64,000 nucleotides of DNA, taken from Streptomyces aureoverticillatus. Its GTDB lineage: Bacteria; Actinomycetota; Actinomycetes; Streptomycetales; Streptomycetaceae. The stretch is from the NCBI RefSeq assembly GCF_014649395.1, contig NZ_BMSY01000003.1:62001-126000 (forward strand), written 5' to 3'. The notes under the pieces were generated by a model. That model was not told where the DNA came from, did not search any database, and saw only the letters and a list, made by a program, of their open reading frames with translations. The first letter of the stretch is position 1. The number at the start of each line of letters is the position of its first letter. The translations under genes and the position numbers were made by a program. Positions 36,276-44,688 of this stretch are shown here, piece after piece.

Positions 36276-37850
36276 CTATGCGGACGCCTTCCCCCCGGCG
36301 TCCGCCGTGTCCGTCACATCCGTCATGCCCGCGGCCGCGGAATCCGCCGCCCGCTGGACAGAGTCTGCCCTCTCCGCCCGCCACAGCAACGCCGCCGCGA
36401 GCGCCCCGCCCAGGAACAGGGCCACCGCGCCGACCAGCTGACTCGTCTCCAGGCCCGAGGAGAACGCGTCCGCGATGCGCTCCCGCTCGCCCGCCGATCC
36501 GGCCGCCGCCATCGCCGCCGGGAACGACGCCGCGGACACCGCGACCAGCGCCGAGAACCGGGAGCTGAGGACCGCGCCGAGCACGGCGACGCCGAGGCCG
36601 TTGCCGAACTCCGCCAGCGTGCCGTTGATGCCCGCGCCCACGCCGGCCTTCTCCGGCGGGATCGCGCTCATGATGGCGTTGGCCATCGCGGGCATGGCGA
36701 ACGCGATGCCCGCGCCCATCAGGACCAGGCCGGCCAGCATGCCCGAGTAGTCGTGCGCGCCGAACGACGCGACCACGGCGAGACCGCCCGCCAGCATGGT
36801 CATGCCCGTCAGGATCGTCATGGGCGTGCCCAGCTTGGCGTGCAGCCGCGCGCCGACGCCCACGAGGTTCAGCACGACGACGGTGACGGCCAGCGGAGCC
36901 GTGCGCAGACCCGCCTCCAGCGGCTCGTACCCGAGCACGAACTGCAGGTGCTGGGTGAGCAGGAACAGCGAGCCGCCGAGGCCGAAGGCCACCAGGACCG
37001 CGCCCATCACCGCGCCGATGAAGCGCTTGTTCTGGAAGAAGTGCATGTCCAGCATGGGGTACGGGACCCGCAGCTCCCACAGCGCGAAGGCGCCGAGGAC
37101 CACCACGCCGACGCCCGCCGCGACCAGGACCTGTCCCGAGGTCCAGCCGTGCTCGGGGCCCGAGATGATCGCGTACACCAACGAGGCCATGCCGATGGTC
37201 GAGAGCAGCGCGCCGAGCAGGTCGGGGCGGTCGCCCTGCGGGTTCTTGGACTCGGGCACCATCTTGACCACCGCGAGGATGCCGACCAGCGCCACCGGGA
37301 TGTTGATCAGGAAGATCGAGCCCCACCAGAAGTGGTCGAGCATGAAGCCGCCGAGCAGCGGCCCGCCGGCGAAGCCGAGGGAGTTGACGGTCGCCCACAG
37401 GCCGATCGCCTTGACCCGCTCCTCGTCGTCGAAGAGCTGCACGACGACCGCGAGCGTCGTCGTCATCAGCAGCGCACCGCCCACGCCCATGCCCGCGCGG
37501 GCCGCGATGAGCTGCCCGGAGGACTGGGCCAGGCCCGCCGCGAGCGAGCCGACGCCGAACAGGGCCAGGCCCACCGTCAGCAGCTTCTTGCGGCCGTAGC
37601 GGTCGGCGGCGCTGCCCGCGGTGAGCAGCAGGCCCGACTGCACGAGCGAGTACGCGTTGATCATCCACTGGATGTCGGCCGACGAGGCGTCGAGCTCGCT
37701 GGTGAGCGAGGGGATCGCGACGCTCAGGACGGTGTTGTCGAGCAGCACGGTGAGCTGGGCCAGGCAGATGACGCCGAGGATCAGCCAGCGCTGGGGGTGG
37801 CGGCCGCCGTGCCCGGCGGCCGCCTCGGGGGTGTCGGTGGTCGCCGTCAT
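36276..37850 (-). CDS. DHA2-family MFS efflux transporter
   Basis: 524 residues from the ATG after GGAAGGAG. Fourteen helices: LILGVICLAQLTVLLDNTVL opens, the motif C-like GFAGGPLLGGFML is at about 160-172, and AAALLWRAERADSVQRAA closes in the cytoplasm. The loop DRYGRKKLLTVGLALFGVG is motif A. It belongs to the EmrB/QacA (14-TM) type that exports antibiotics or dyes. It is controlled by the TetR gene downstream through the palindrome upstream; function as drug resistance is inferred from that unit. Confidence 0.9.
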   Translation of the reverse strand: MTATTDTPEAAAGHGGRHPQRWLILGVICLAQLTVLLDNTVLSVAIPSLTSELDASSADIQWMINAYSLVQSGLLLTAGSAADRYGRKKLLTVGLALFGVGSLAAGLAQSSGQLIAARAGMGVGGALLMTTTLAVVVQLFDDEERVKAIGLWATVNSLGFAGGPLLGGFMLDHFWWGSIFLINIPVALVGILAVVKMVPESKNPQGDRPDLLGALLSTIGMASLVYAIISGPEHGWTSGQVLVAAGVGVVVLGAFALWELRVPYPMLDMHFFQNKRFIGAVMGAVLVAFGLGGSLFLLTQHLQFVLGYEPLEAGLRTAPLAVTVVVLNLVGVGARLHAKLGTPMTILTGMTMLAGGLAVVASFGAHDYSGMLAGLVLMGAGIAFAMPAMANAIMSAIPPEKAGVGAGINGTLAEFGNGLGVAVLGAVLSSRFSALVAVSAASFPAAMAAAGSAGERERIADAFSSGLETSQLVGAVALFLGGALAAALLWRAERADSVQRAADSAAAGMTDVTDTADAGGKASA

Positions 37851-37867
37851 GCGGGACTCCTTCCCTT

Positions 37868-37903
37868 CTACGGTGTACGTCGATGGGGCGACGTACACCG
37901 TAG
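37868..37903. promoter_or_regulatory. TetR operator: perfect 15-bp arms
   Basis: CTACGGTGTACGTCG and CGACGTACACCGTAG flank ATGGGG, 18 bp upstream of the MFS ATG. A related partial half (ACGCTGTACAGCG) sits at about 37917-37929. Confidence 0.85.
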
Positions 37904-38038
37904 AGGAAGTTCCCTTACGCTGTACAGCGATTTAGGTCGGAGGCGTGGTCGTCTCAGGGCCGCGCGTGCGGGGCTTGGTGGTGCGGGGGCCGCGCGTGCG
38001 GGGGCGGGGCTTGCTGGTGCGGGAGCCGCGCGGCAGGC

Positions 38039-38785
38039 TCACGCCGCCACGGTGGCGGGCTTGATCAGATACCCGGCGCCCCGCCGCGTGTGGATCATCG
38101 GCTCCCGGCCCGCGTCGATCTTCCTCCGCAGATACGAGATGTAGAGCTCGACGACGTTGGCCTGGCCCCCGAAGTCGTAGCTCCACACCCGGTCGAGGAT
38201 CTGCGCCTTGCTGAGCACGCGCCGTGGATTGCGCATGAGGTAGCGGAGCAGCTCGAACTCGGTGGCCGTGAGGTGGATGGAGTCCCCGCCGCGGGTCACC
38301 TCGTGGCTGTCCTCGTCGAGGGTCAGGTCACCCACGGCGAGCACCGATTCGCTGCGCCGCCCGGACGCCCCGGCCCGCCGGATCAGACCGCGCAGCCGTG
38401 CCACGACCTCTTCGAGGCTGAACGGCTTGGTCACGTAGTCGTCGCCGCCCGCGGTGAGTCCGGCGATGCGGTCCTCGACGGCGTCCTTGGCGGTCAGGAA
38501 CAGCACCGGCACGTCGGGCAGCTCGCGGCGCAGCCGCCCCAGCACGGCCAGGCCGTCCATGTCCGGCAGCATCATGTCGAGCACGACCACGTCCGGCCGG
38601 AAGCTCCGCGCCGCCCGCACCGCCCCGGCGCCGTCGTCGGCGCTGCGGATCTCCCAGCCCTCGTAGCGCAGGGCCATGGACAACAGCTCGGTGAGCGACA
38701 CCTCGTCGTCCACGACGAGTACGCGGACGGGGCTCCCGTCCGGCCTGAGCAGCTCGGTACGCCTCTGGGGCGAGATCGTCGTCAT
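38039..38785 (-). CDS. OmpR/PhoB-family response regulator
   Basis: 248 residues from ATG (MTTISPQRRTELLRPDG); the longer frame upstream runs into GC repeats. The receiver (about 20-135) has VVDDEVSLTEL, the phospho-Asp in VVVLDMMLPDMDG, and Lys in DDYVTKPFSLEEV. The winged HTH (150-245) ends YLMRNPRRVLSKAQILDRVW and SYLRRKIDAGREPMIHTRRG. Usually a histidine kinase lies next to this gene type, but here the flanking genes are the MFS operon (same strand, downstream) and the amidohydrolase (same strand, upstream). So the kinase is elsewhere or lost. Confidence 0.92.
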   Translation of the reverse strand: MTTISPQRRTELLRPDGSPVRVLVVDDEVSLTELLSMALRYEGWEIRSADDGAGAVRAARSFRPDVVVLDMMLPDMDGLAVLGRLRRELPDVPVLFLTAKDAVEDRIAGLTAGGDDYVTKPFSLEEVVARLRGLIRRAGASGRRSESVLAVGDLTLDEDSHEVTRGGDSIHLTATEFELLRYLMRNPRRVLSKAQILDRVWSYDFGGQANVVELYISYLRRKIDAGREPMIHTRRGAGYLIKPATVAA

Positions 38786-38853
38786 GGCCTCAGCCTGGGC
38801 GGCGGCGGTGAGAGACGGCTTGCGCCTACCTGTGAATTCCCTGAGAAAACCCA

Positions 38854-38935
38854 CCGCCGCACCGGGCCGCCACCGGACCGCCACCGGACCGCTGCCGGGC
38901 CGCCACCGGACCGCCGCCGGACCGCCGCCGCGCCG
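38854..38935. repeat. CCGCCACCGGA-type repeat block
   Basis: About eight imperfect 11-12-bp units (CCGCCACCGGA/CCGCCGCCGGA) between the amidohydrolase stop and the response regulator start. Confidence 0.6.
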
Positions 38936-38937
38936 CC

Positions 38938-39918
38938 TCACTCCAGGCCGAACAGCCGCGCCCCGTTCCTGTGGCAGACCGCCCGGAGCCAGTCGTCGCC
39001 GAGGCCGAGCCGCTCCAGGGCTTCGAGCTGGTGGACGTACCCGTACGGAATGTTGGGGAAGTCCGTCCCCAGCAGGATCCGCCCGCCGAGCCCCAGCTCC
39101 GCGAGCCGCCCCAGCGCCGCCCGCGGGAACGGCGCGGACCGCTCGGCGAAGTCCGTGAACGCCATCGTCGTGTCGAGCCGCACTTGGCCGTACCGCTCGG
39201 CGAGGTCCAGGAAGTCCACGTACTCCGGCATCCCCATGTGCGCCACCACGAGCGGCAGCCGCGGATGCCGCGCGAGCAGCCGCCCCACCGGCTCCGGCCC
39301 GGTGTGCTTGCCGGGCGCCGGGCCCGACCCGCAGTGCATCACCACCGGGATCCCGGCCTCGGCGAGGAGCCCCCAGGCCGGGTCGAGCAGCGCGTCGTTC
39401 GGGTCGTACGCGCCCACCTGCACATGCGACTTGAACACCCGCGCCCCGGCCTCGACGGCCTCGCGCACATAGCGCCCGGCCTCCGGCTCAGGGAACAGCG
39501 TCGCCGTGTGCAGACAGTCCGGCGTCCGCGCGGCGAACTCCGCCGCCCAGCCGTTGAGCCACTCCGCCATGCCCGCCTTGTGCGGATACAGCATCGACGT
39601 GAACGCCCGCACCCCGAACCCCCGCAGCACGGCGAGCCGCCGCTCCTCGTCGTGCCGGTACGCGATGGGCCACCGCACGCCCGTCAGCGGCCCGACCGAG
39701 TCGAAGTAGTCCCACACCTTCGCGAGGACGCGCTCCGGCATGAAGTGCGTGTGTACGTCGACGAGTCCCGGCAGCCCGAGCCGCCCCCAGAAGGCGGTGA
39801 CACGTTCTGTTTCCGCCTCGCCCACGTCCTCCGTCTCGCCCGCCACTTCGTCCGCCTCGTCCACCCCCTCCGCCTCGCCCGCCACCGCCGCCTCGTCGCC
39901 GAGCCGCCCCTCACTCAT
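38938..39918 (-). CDS. Amidohydrolase (Amidohydrolase_2-type) family protein
   Basis: 326 residues. The first 40 are an acidic Glu/Val/Ala-rich repeat (GEAEGVDEADEVAGETEDV). The TIM-barrel metal site is visible: LVDVHTHFMPERV (strand 1 HxH), the strand-5-like VVMHCGSGP, LPLVVAHMGMPEYVDFLD, and ILLGTDFPNIPYGY with the final metal Asp. No transit signal. The family includes decarboxylases and hydrolases such as ACMSD and gallate decarboxylase relatives. Its start overlaps the monooxygenase-like stop by 8 bp, so they are probably co-translated. Confidence 0.85.
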   Translation of the reverse strand: MSEGRLGDEAAVAGEAEGVDEADEVAGETEDVGEAETERVTAFWGRLGLPGLVDVHTHFMPERVLAKVWDYFDSVGPLTGVRWPIAYRHDEERRLAVLRGFGVRAFTSMLYPHKAGMAEWLNGWAAEFAARTPDCLHTATLFPEPEAGRYVREAVEAGARVFKSHVQVGAYDPNDALLDPAWGLLAEAGIPVVMHCGSGPAPGKHTGPEPVGRLLARHPRLPLVVAHMGMPEYVDFLDLAERYGQVRLDTTMAFTDFAERSAPFPRAALGRLAELGLGGRILLGTDFPNIPYGYVHQLEALERLGLGDDWLRAVCHRNGARLFGLE

Positions 39919-40294
39919 GGCCGTAGCTCCGCTCGACCTTGGCCACGTGCACGACGTAGTTCTCGTACCACTCCTTGCGTCCGCGCGCCCGCGCCTCCCG
40001 GTGCTCCGGGTCGCCGCGCCAGGCCGCGATGGCCTCCTCGTCCTTGAAGTACCCGACGGTGATGCCGAGACCGTCGGGCGTCCGCGCCGAGTCCATCCCG
40101 AGGAACCCGGGCACGGCGGCCACGAGTTCCTCCATGCGCTCGGAGGTCGCGCCGTAGTCGTTGTCCCCCGGGGTGCGCACGGAGCTGAACACGACGGCGT
40201 AGTAGGGAGGTTCGAAGGGGCCGACGGGACCTACCGGGCCAGCGGGGCCCACAGCGCCGACAGCTCCAAGCTCTTGATCACTCATGGCGCCCAC
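39911..40294 (-). CDS. Antibiotic-biosynthesis-monooxygenase-like (ABM) protein
   Basis: 127 residues; the GTG start has GAGG six bases upstream, while the ATG nine bases on (MSDQEL) is the alternative. After a Gly/Pro/Val-rich tail, YYAVVFSSVRTPGDNDYGAT, MEELVAAVPGFLGMDSARTP and GLGITVGYFKDEEAIAAWRG form an ABM-type ferredoxin-like barrel with the family's Trp-Arg (W-x-x). Such small proteins oxidise quinones or protect against reactive intermediates. Tight coupling to the amidohydrolase suggests they act on the same aromatic substrate. Confidence 0.8.
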   Translation of the reverse strand: MGAMSDQELGAVGAVGPAGPVGPVGPFEPPYYAVVFSSVRTPGDNDYGATSERMEELVAAVPGFLGMDSARTPDGLGITVGYFKDEEAIAAWRGDPEHREARARGRKEWYENYVVHVAKVERSYGHE

Positions 40295-40383
40295 AGTCGG
40301 CCTCAGGCCGAGCCCTTGTCCACCCTCCGGCCCCCTTCTTACCCAACGGGCGACAGGACTTTGCCCTCCGGTCAGCGAAGCCC

Positions 40384-41310
40384 TCAGAACAACCCGCCCT
40401 GCACCACAGGTATCTCCCGCACCGGAACCGTCACCTCACTCCCGCCTCCGGGACCCGTCACGTCCCCCACCGCCACCAGTCGCCACCCGCTCATCAGCCG
40501 ACTGTCGAGCACCACCCCCCTTTCGCTTCCACGCCCGCCCACCTCCAGATGCAGATCGGGGCCGACGGCGGTGACCAGCGTCCCGGCCACCACCCCGCCG
40601 TCCGTCAGCTCGTCCACGACCCGCCCCGCTCCGGCGGACCCGTCGAACCGGTCGAGCGCGTCGAGCCCGAACACCTCGCCGTGGTCCACGACTTCGGGCG
40701 GCAGCCGGTCCAGCGACTCCGGCCAGCCACCGAGCGCCGCGGCCTTCCGGTGCAGCCCCGCCAGCTCGCGGGCCCGCTCCGCCGCGTCCGGCAGCCGCGC
40801 CCGCAGGGCCCGCTTGCGCGCGTACGGAATCCGGTCCGGGACGCCGAGTGCCGTCCGCAGCAGTTCCTCCGTGCGGCGCGCCGCCATCAACGGGCCGCGC
40901 CCCAGCCAGGTGTAGGCCACGGCCCCCTGCTCCAGGAGCCGCGCCCCGCCCCGCGCGACCCCGGTGATGCCGACCTTCACCAGGCCGGGGCCGAACCACG
41001 CCACGTACACGTGATACGGCCGCGGGTCGTCGGCGAACGTGTCCGCAGCGACCGAGTGCGCCCGGTCGACGCGCGCGCACTCCTCGCACTGCGCCCGCGT
41101 GGCCCGCCCCGCCACACCCGCGCCCGCCGGACACGCCGTCCACCGCCCGCCCCGCCGCACCCCGAGACACTGCCGCCCGCCCCGGACCCGGAAGGCCACC
41201 GCGCCCCCGAAAGCCAGCGGGCTCTCGCGCTCGCCGCGCCCCGGTGCGTACCACCCGAGGACGGGCCCGCCGCCGGCCCGCCACCGCACCCCCGTGCACC
41301 ACCACGTCAT
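40384..41310 (-). CDS. DUF2797-like protein
   Basis: 308 residues from ATG (MTWWCTGVRWRAGGGPVLGW). It is built from Cys-containing N-terminal segments (CLGVRRGGRWTACPAG, RAQCEECAR) and a central VYVAWFGPGLVKVGITGVAR with the GxVKVGxTxxxR pattern of a GIY-YIG-like fold, which I see as the DUF2797 feature. A C-terminal helical/beta part ends VPVREIPVVQGGLF. The Cys pairs (CPAG, CEEC) may bind a metal. The function is unknown; a nuclease-like fold is inferred. Divergent from TetR at 41387. Confidence 0.65.
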   Translation of the reverse strand: MTWWCTGVRWRAGGGPVLGWYAPGRGERESPLAFGGAVAFRVRGGRQCLGVRRGGRWTACPAGAGVAGRATRAQCEECARVDRAHSVAADTFADDPRPYHVYVAWFGPGLVKVGITGVARGGARLLEQGAVAYTWLGRGPLMAARRTEELLRTALGVPDRIPYARKRALRARLPDAAERARELAGLHRKAAALGGWPESLDRLPPEVVDHGEVFGLDALDRFDGSAGAGRVVDELTDGGVVAGTLVTAVGPDLHLEVGGRGSERGVVLDSRLMSGWRLVAVGDVTGPGGGSEVTVPVREIPVVQGGLF

Positions 41311-41386
41311 GAAAAAAGCATGCCGCACGCCACTGACAACGCCAGTTCTTGACCTCGAAGTACATAATCCTGTTAGAGTCCTCGGC

Positions 41387-41968
41387 ATGGGACGGCCGAA
41401 GCAGTTCGATCCGGAGACCGCCGTGGAACAGGCGATGCAGGTCTTCTGGCGCAAGGGGTACGGCTGCACGACCCCGCAGGACCTCGTCGACGCCCTCGGC
41501 ATCGGGAAGGGCAGCCTCTACAACACCTTCGGCAGCAAGCACGCCCTGTTCGAGCTGTCCCTGCGGCGCTACCGGGACACCCAGGCGAAGGCCCTCACCG
41601 ACCTCCTGGCCGAGGGCGGCGACTCCGTCAAGGAGCGCCTGCGCAAGGGACTTGAGCTCCTGGTCGACATGGATCTCGCCGACCCGGACCGGCGCGGCTG
41701 CATGGCCGTGAACACGGCGGCCGAGCTCGCCCGCGCGGACGAGACGGCCACCGAACTCGTCCGCGGCATGTTCGCCCGTACGGAAGGCTCCTTCCGGGCG
41801 CTGATCGAGGAGGGCCAGCGGTCCGGCGAGATCGCCCCCGACCGCGACGCCGCGGCCATCGGCAGCCTGCTGCTGAACACGATCATCGGCCTGCGCGTGA
41901 CGGCACGGATCGCGGACGGCCCGGACGGCATGCGGCGCACGATCCGGGCGGTCCTCGACCTCCTCTGA
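41387..41968 (+). CDS. TetR-family regulator
   Basis: 193 residues from ATG (MGRPKQFDPETAVEQAMQVF). The HTH is YGCTTPQDLVDALGIGKGSL with YNTFGSKHALFELSL. The C-terminal helices include an RRGCMAVNTAAELA stretch, typical of the group that regulates neighbouring reductases. The promoter region carries TTGACC at 41349 and CATAAT/TAGAGT. The next gene, an SDR, lies 148 bp downstream on the same strand and is the likely target. Confidence 0.9.
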   Translation: MGRPKQFDPETAVEQAMQVFWRKGYGCTTPQDLVDALGIGKGSLYNTFGSKHALFELSLRRYRDTQAKALTDLLAEGGDSVKERLRKGLELLVDMDLADPDRRGCMAVNTAAELARADETATELVRGMFARTEGSFRALIEEGQRSGEIAPDRDAAAIGSLLLNTIIGLRVTARIADGPDGMRRTIRAVLDLL

Positions 41969-42116
41969 CCGCACCCGGCGACCACCTCCGACCGTCACCC
42001 AGCCACCTCCTCCGACCGCACCCGGCACCCACCGCCTCCAAGTGGACGGGGGACCCGGGCCAACCCATACCCATTTTCTGTACCCAAAGGTCAATTACCG
42101 AAGGGACTCCCACCCC

Positions 42117-42899
42117 ATGGACCTCGACCTCACCGGCAAGACCGCCGTCGTCACCGGCGCGAGCCGCGGCATCGGCCTGGCCACCGTCCGCACCCTGATC
42201 GCCGAGGGCGTCCGCGTCGTCGGCGCCGCCCGCACGGTCACCCCCGAACTGAAGGACTCCGGCGCGCTCGCGTACGCGGCCGACCTCGGCACCCCCGAAG
42301 GCCCCGCCGCCCTCATCGACCACGCGCACGCCGAACTCGGCGGCATCGACTTCCTCGTCAACAACGTCGGCGCCGGCGACGACGTGAACGTCGGCGGCTT
42401 CCTCACCACCGACGACGCCCACTGGCAGGCCGTCCTCGACCTCAACCTGTTCAGCGCGATCCGCGCGAGCCGCGCCGCGCTGCCGGGCCTCGTCGAGCGG
42501 CGGGGCGCCATCGTGAACGTCTCGTCGATCAACTCCCGTGTCCCCGGCACCGGTCCGATCGCCTACAGCACCGCCAAGGCGGCCCTGACGGCCTTCGGCA
42601 AGGCGCTCTCCGAGGAGTTCGGGCCGCGCGGGGTGCGCGTGAACACCGTCTCGCCGGGCGTCGTACGCACCGCGATCTGGGAGGACCCGAACGGCTTCGG
42701 CGGCCGGGTGGCCGCGGCGGCCGGCGTCGACCACACGGAGTTCGTCGCACGGATCCCGGAGTCCTTCGGCATCGCGTCGGGCCGCATCACGGAGCCCGGC
42801 GAGGTCGCGGCCCTGATCGCCTTCCTGCTCTCGGACGCCGCGGGCAACATCATGGGCGCGGACCACGTCATCGATGGCGGAACGCTCAAGTCCGCCTGA
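42117..42899 (+). CDS. Short-chain dehydrogenase/reductase
   Basis: 260 residues, ATG after AAGGGA. Classical SDR: cofactor loop TGASRGIG (about 14-21), NNVGAG, catalytic Ser in NVSSI and Tyr-x-x-x-Lys in YSTAK (about 155-159), and VNTVSPGVVRT. The C-terminal GADHVIDGGTLKSA is normal. NAD(P)-dependent reduction of an alcohol or ketone is expected. It follows the TetR regulator, which may induce it with its substrate. Confidence 0.93.
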   Translation: MDLDLTGKTAVVTGASRGIGLATVRTLIAEGVRVVGAARTVTPELKDSGALAYAADLGTPEGPAALIDHAHAELGGIDFLVNNVGAGDDVNVGGFLTTDDAHWQAVLDLNLFSAIRASRAALPGLVERRGAIVNVSSINSRVPGTGPIAYSTAKAALTAFGKALSEEFGPRGVRVNTVSPGVVRTAIWEDPNGFGGRVAAAAGVDHTEFVARIPESFGIASGRITEPGEVAALIAFLLSDAAGNIMGADHVIDGGTLKSA

Positions 42900-43025
42900 T
42901 CCGGCGGCCCGTGCCCCCGGGTCCGGCCGGGTCCGCCCGGGGGCGGCGGCATTTTTCTTCGATCACGTACGTTCTCCCACTGTCACTGGAAGAGGGCTGG
43001 GCTGGGCCGGGAGAAGGGACCAGGC

Positions 43026-43880
43026 ATGACCGTCGTCATCGCCGAACTGTCGTACTACCCCGTTAAGGGGTGCGCGGGGACATCGGCGAGCGAGGCCGTG
43101 CTGACGCCGGCGGGCCTCGCGCACGACCGCAGCTTCATGGTCGTCAGCACGGAGGGCGTGTTCCGGACGCAGCGGCGGGATCCGCGGCTCGCGCTGATCC
43201 GGCCCGCGATCGACGCCGACGGCACCCGGCTCACGCTCCGCGCGCCCGGCCACGACGGCGTGCACATCGACGTGGACGCGACCGGCCCCCGCCGGGACGT
43301 GGACCTGTTCGGGGCGGCGTATCTGGGCATCGACCAGGGGGACACGGCCGCCGCGTGGCTGTCGGACGTCCTCGGCGCGCCCAGCAGACTCGTCCGCGTA
43401 CCGCCGGAGCACCACCGCGTGACCGACGGCCGGATCCCGGGCACCTCCGGCTACGCGGACAGTTCCGCCCTGCACCTCATGTCCCGCGCCACCCTGGACC
43501 TGCTGAACGGCAAGCTGGCCGAGCGCGGCGCGGAGCTCCTGCCCATGGACCGCTTCCGCCCCAACATCGTGGTCGCCGGCTGGGACGAGCCGCACACCGA
43601 GGACCGCGCCCACCACCTCACGATAGGCACCGCCGAACTGGGCTATACGAAACCGGCGATCCGCTGCGCCGTCACCCTGGTCGACCAGGACCTGGGCCGC
43701 CGCGCGGGCCCCGAACCCCTGCGCACCCTGGCGTCGTACCGCAGGGCGCCGCAGGGCGGAGTCGCCCTCGGCACGAAGTACGCGGTGCTGCGCCCCGGCA
43801 AGATCTCCGTCGGGGACGAGGTGTCCGTCGGCACGTGGGGCGAACCCGAGGTCTCGTCACCACCCGGGCACCGGCGATGA
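43026..43880 (+). CDS. MOSC domain protein (molybdenum cofactor sulfurase-like)
   Basis: 284 residues from ATG after GGGAGAAGG. The N-terminal MOSC_N barrel opens MTVVIAELSYYPVKGCAGTS; the MOSC domain (about 130-280) has RFRPNIVVAG, the sulfur-handling Cys in PAIRCAVTLVDQD, and ends YAVLRPGKISVGDEVSVGTW. These proteins carry sulfur to molybdenum cofactors or reduce N-hydroxylated compounds. A stand-alone MOSC protein with both parts is common in actinobacteria. Confidence 0.88.
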   Translation: MTVVIAELSYYPVKGCAGTSASEAVLTPAGLAHDRSFMVVSTEGVFRTQRRDPRLALIRPAIDADGTRLTLRAPGHDGVHIDVDATGPRRDVDLFGAAYLGIDQGDTAAAWLSDVLGAPSRLVRVPPEHHRVTDGRIPGTSGYADSSALHLMSRATLDLLNGKLAERGAELLPMDRFRPNIVVAGWDEPHTEDRAHHLTIGTAELGYTKPAIRCAVTLVDQDLGRRAGPEPLRTLASYRRAPQGGVALGTKYAVLRPGKISVGDEVSVGTWGEPEVSSPPGHRR

Positions 43881-43975
43881 TTTGGCGAAGCAACTGTCAG
43901 AGATGTGGCGAAGCAACCGTCAGACGAAGTACCTGACGGACGCCGGACAAGGACCAGCCAAGGAGCCGACGCACC

Positions 43976-44632
43976 ATGCCGCCCGTCCCGCCCGTCCCGA
44001 CCCTTCCGCCCGATCCGACCGTGGTGCACCCGATGCCGGAGCAACCGCGCGTCGTGCTGCTGCGCCCCCTGATCACCTCGCCGCTGATCGACGTAGGCGA
44101 GTTCACGTATTACGACGACCCCGACGACCCCACCGCCTTCCAGACCCGCAACGTGCTCTACCACTACGGTCCGGAGAAGCTGGTCATCGGGAAGTTCTGC
44201 GCGCTGGGCGAGGGCACGCGGTTCATCATGAACGGCGCCAACCACCGCATGGACGGCCCGTCCACCTTCCCCTTCCCGATCATGGGCGGATCGTGGGCCG
44301 AGCACTTCGACCTGATCACCGGCCTGCCCGGCCGGGGCGACACCGTGGTCGGCAACGACGTCTGGTTCGGCTACGGCGCCCTGGTGATGCCGGGCGTCCG
44401 CATCGGCCACGGCGCGATCGTCGCGTCCGGCGCCGTCGTCGTCGACGACGTCCCCGACTACGGCATCGTCGGCGGCAACCCGGCCACCCTCATCCGCCGC
44501 CGCTACAGCGACGAGGACGTGGCCCGCCTCCTCGACATCGCCTGGTGGGACTGGCCCGTCGAACACATCGGCGCGCACGTCCGGACCATCATGTCCGGGA
44601 CGGTCGACGCGCTGGAATCCGCGGCTCCGTGA
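43976..44632 (+). CDS. CatB/Vat-like xenobiotic acetyltransferase (hexapeptide repeat)
   Basis: 218 residues from ATG after AAGGAG. A Pro-rich tail precedes the left-handed beta-helix: LVIGKFCALGEGTRFIMNGA, then NHRMDGPSTFPFPI with the catalytic His, GDTVVGNDVWFGYGALVMPG, IGHGAIVASGAVVVDDVPDY and GIVGGNPATLIRRRY. This is the XAT family that acetylates streptogramin A or chloramphenicol; specificity cannot be set from the sequence. It could be an intrinsic resistance determinant. Confidence 0.85.
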   Translation: MPPVPPVPTLPPDPTVVHPMPEQPRVVLLRPLITSPLIDVGEFTYYDDPDDPTAFQTRNVLYHYGPEKLVIGKFCALGEGTRFIMNGANHRMDGPSTFPFPIMGGSWAEHFDLITGLPGRGDTVVGNDVWFGYGALVMPGVRIGHGAIVASGAVVVDDVPDYGIVGGNPATLIRRRYSDEDVARLLDIAWWDWPVEHIGAHVRTIMSGTVDALESAAP

Positions 44633-44688
44633 CGGTGACGTCACGGGGGGGGCAGCCGCCCCGCGCTGCGAAAGCTAGGATCCGGACC

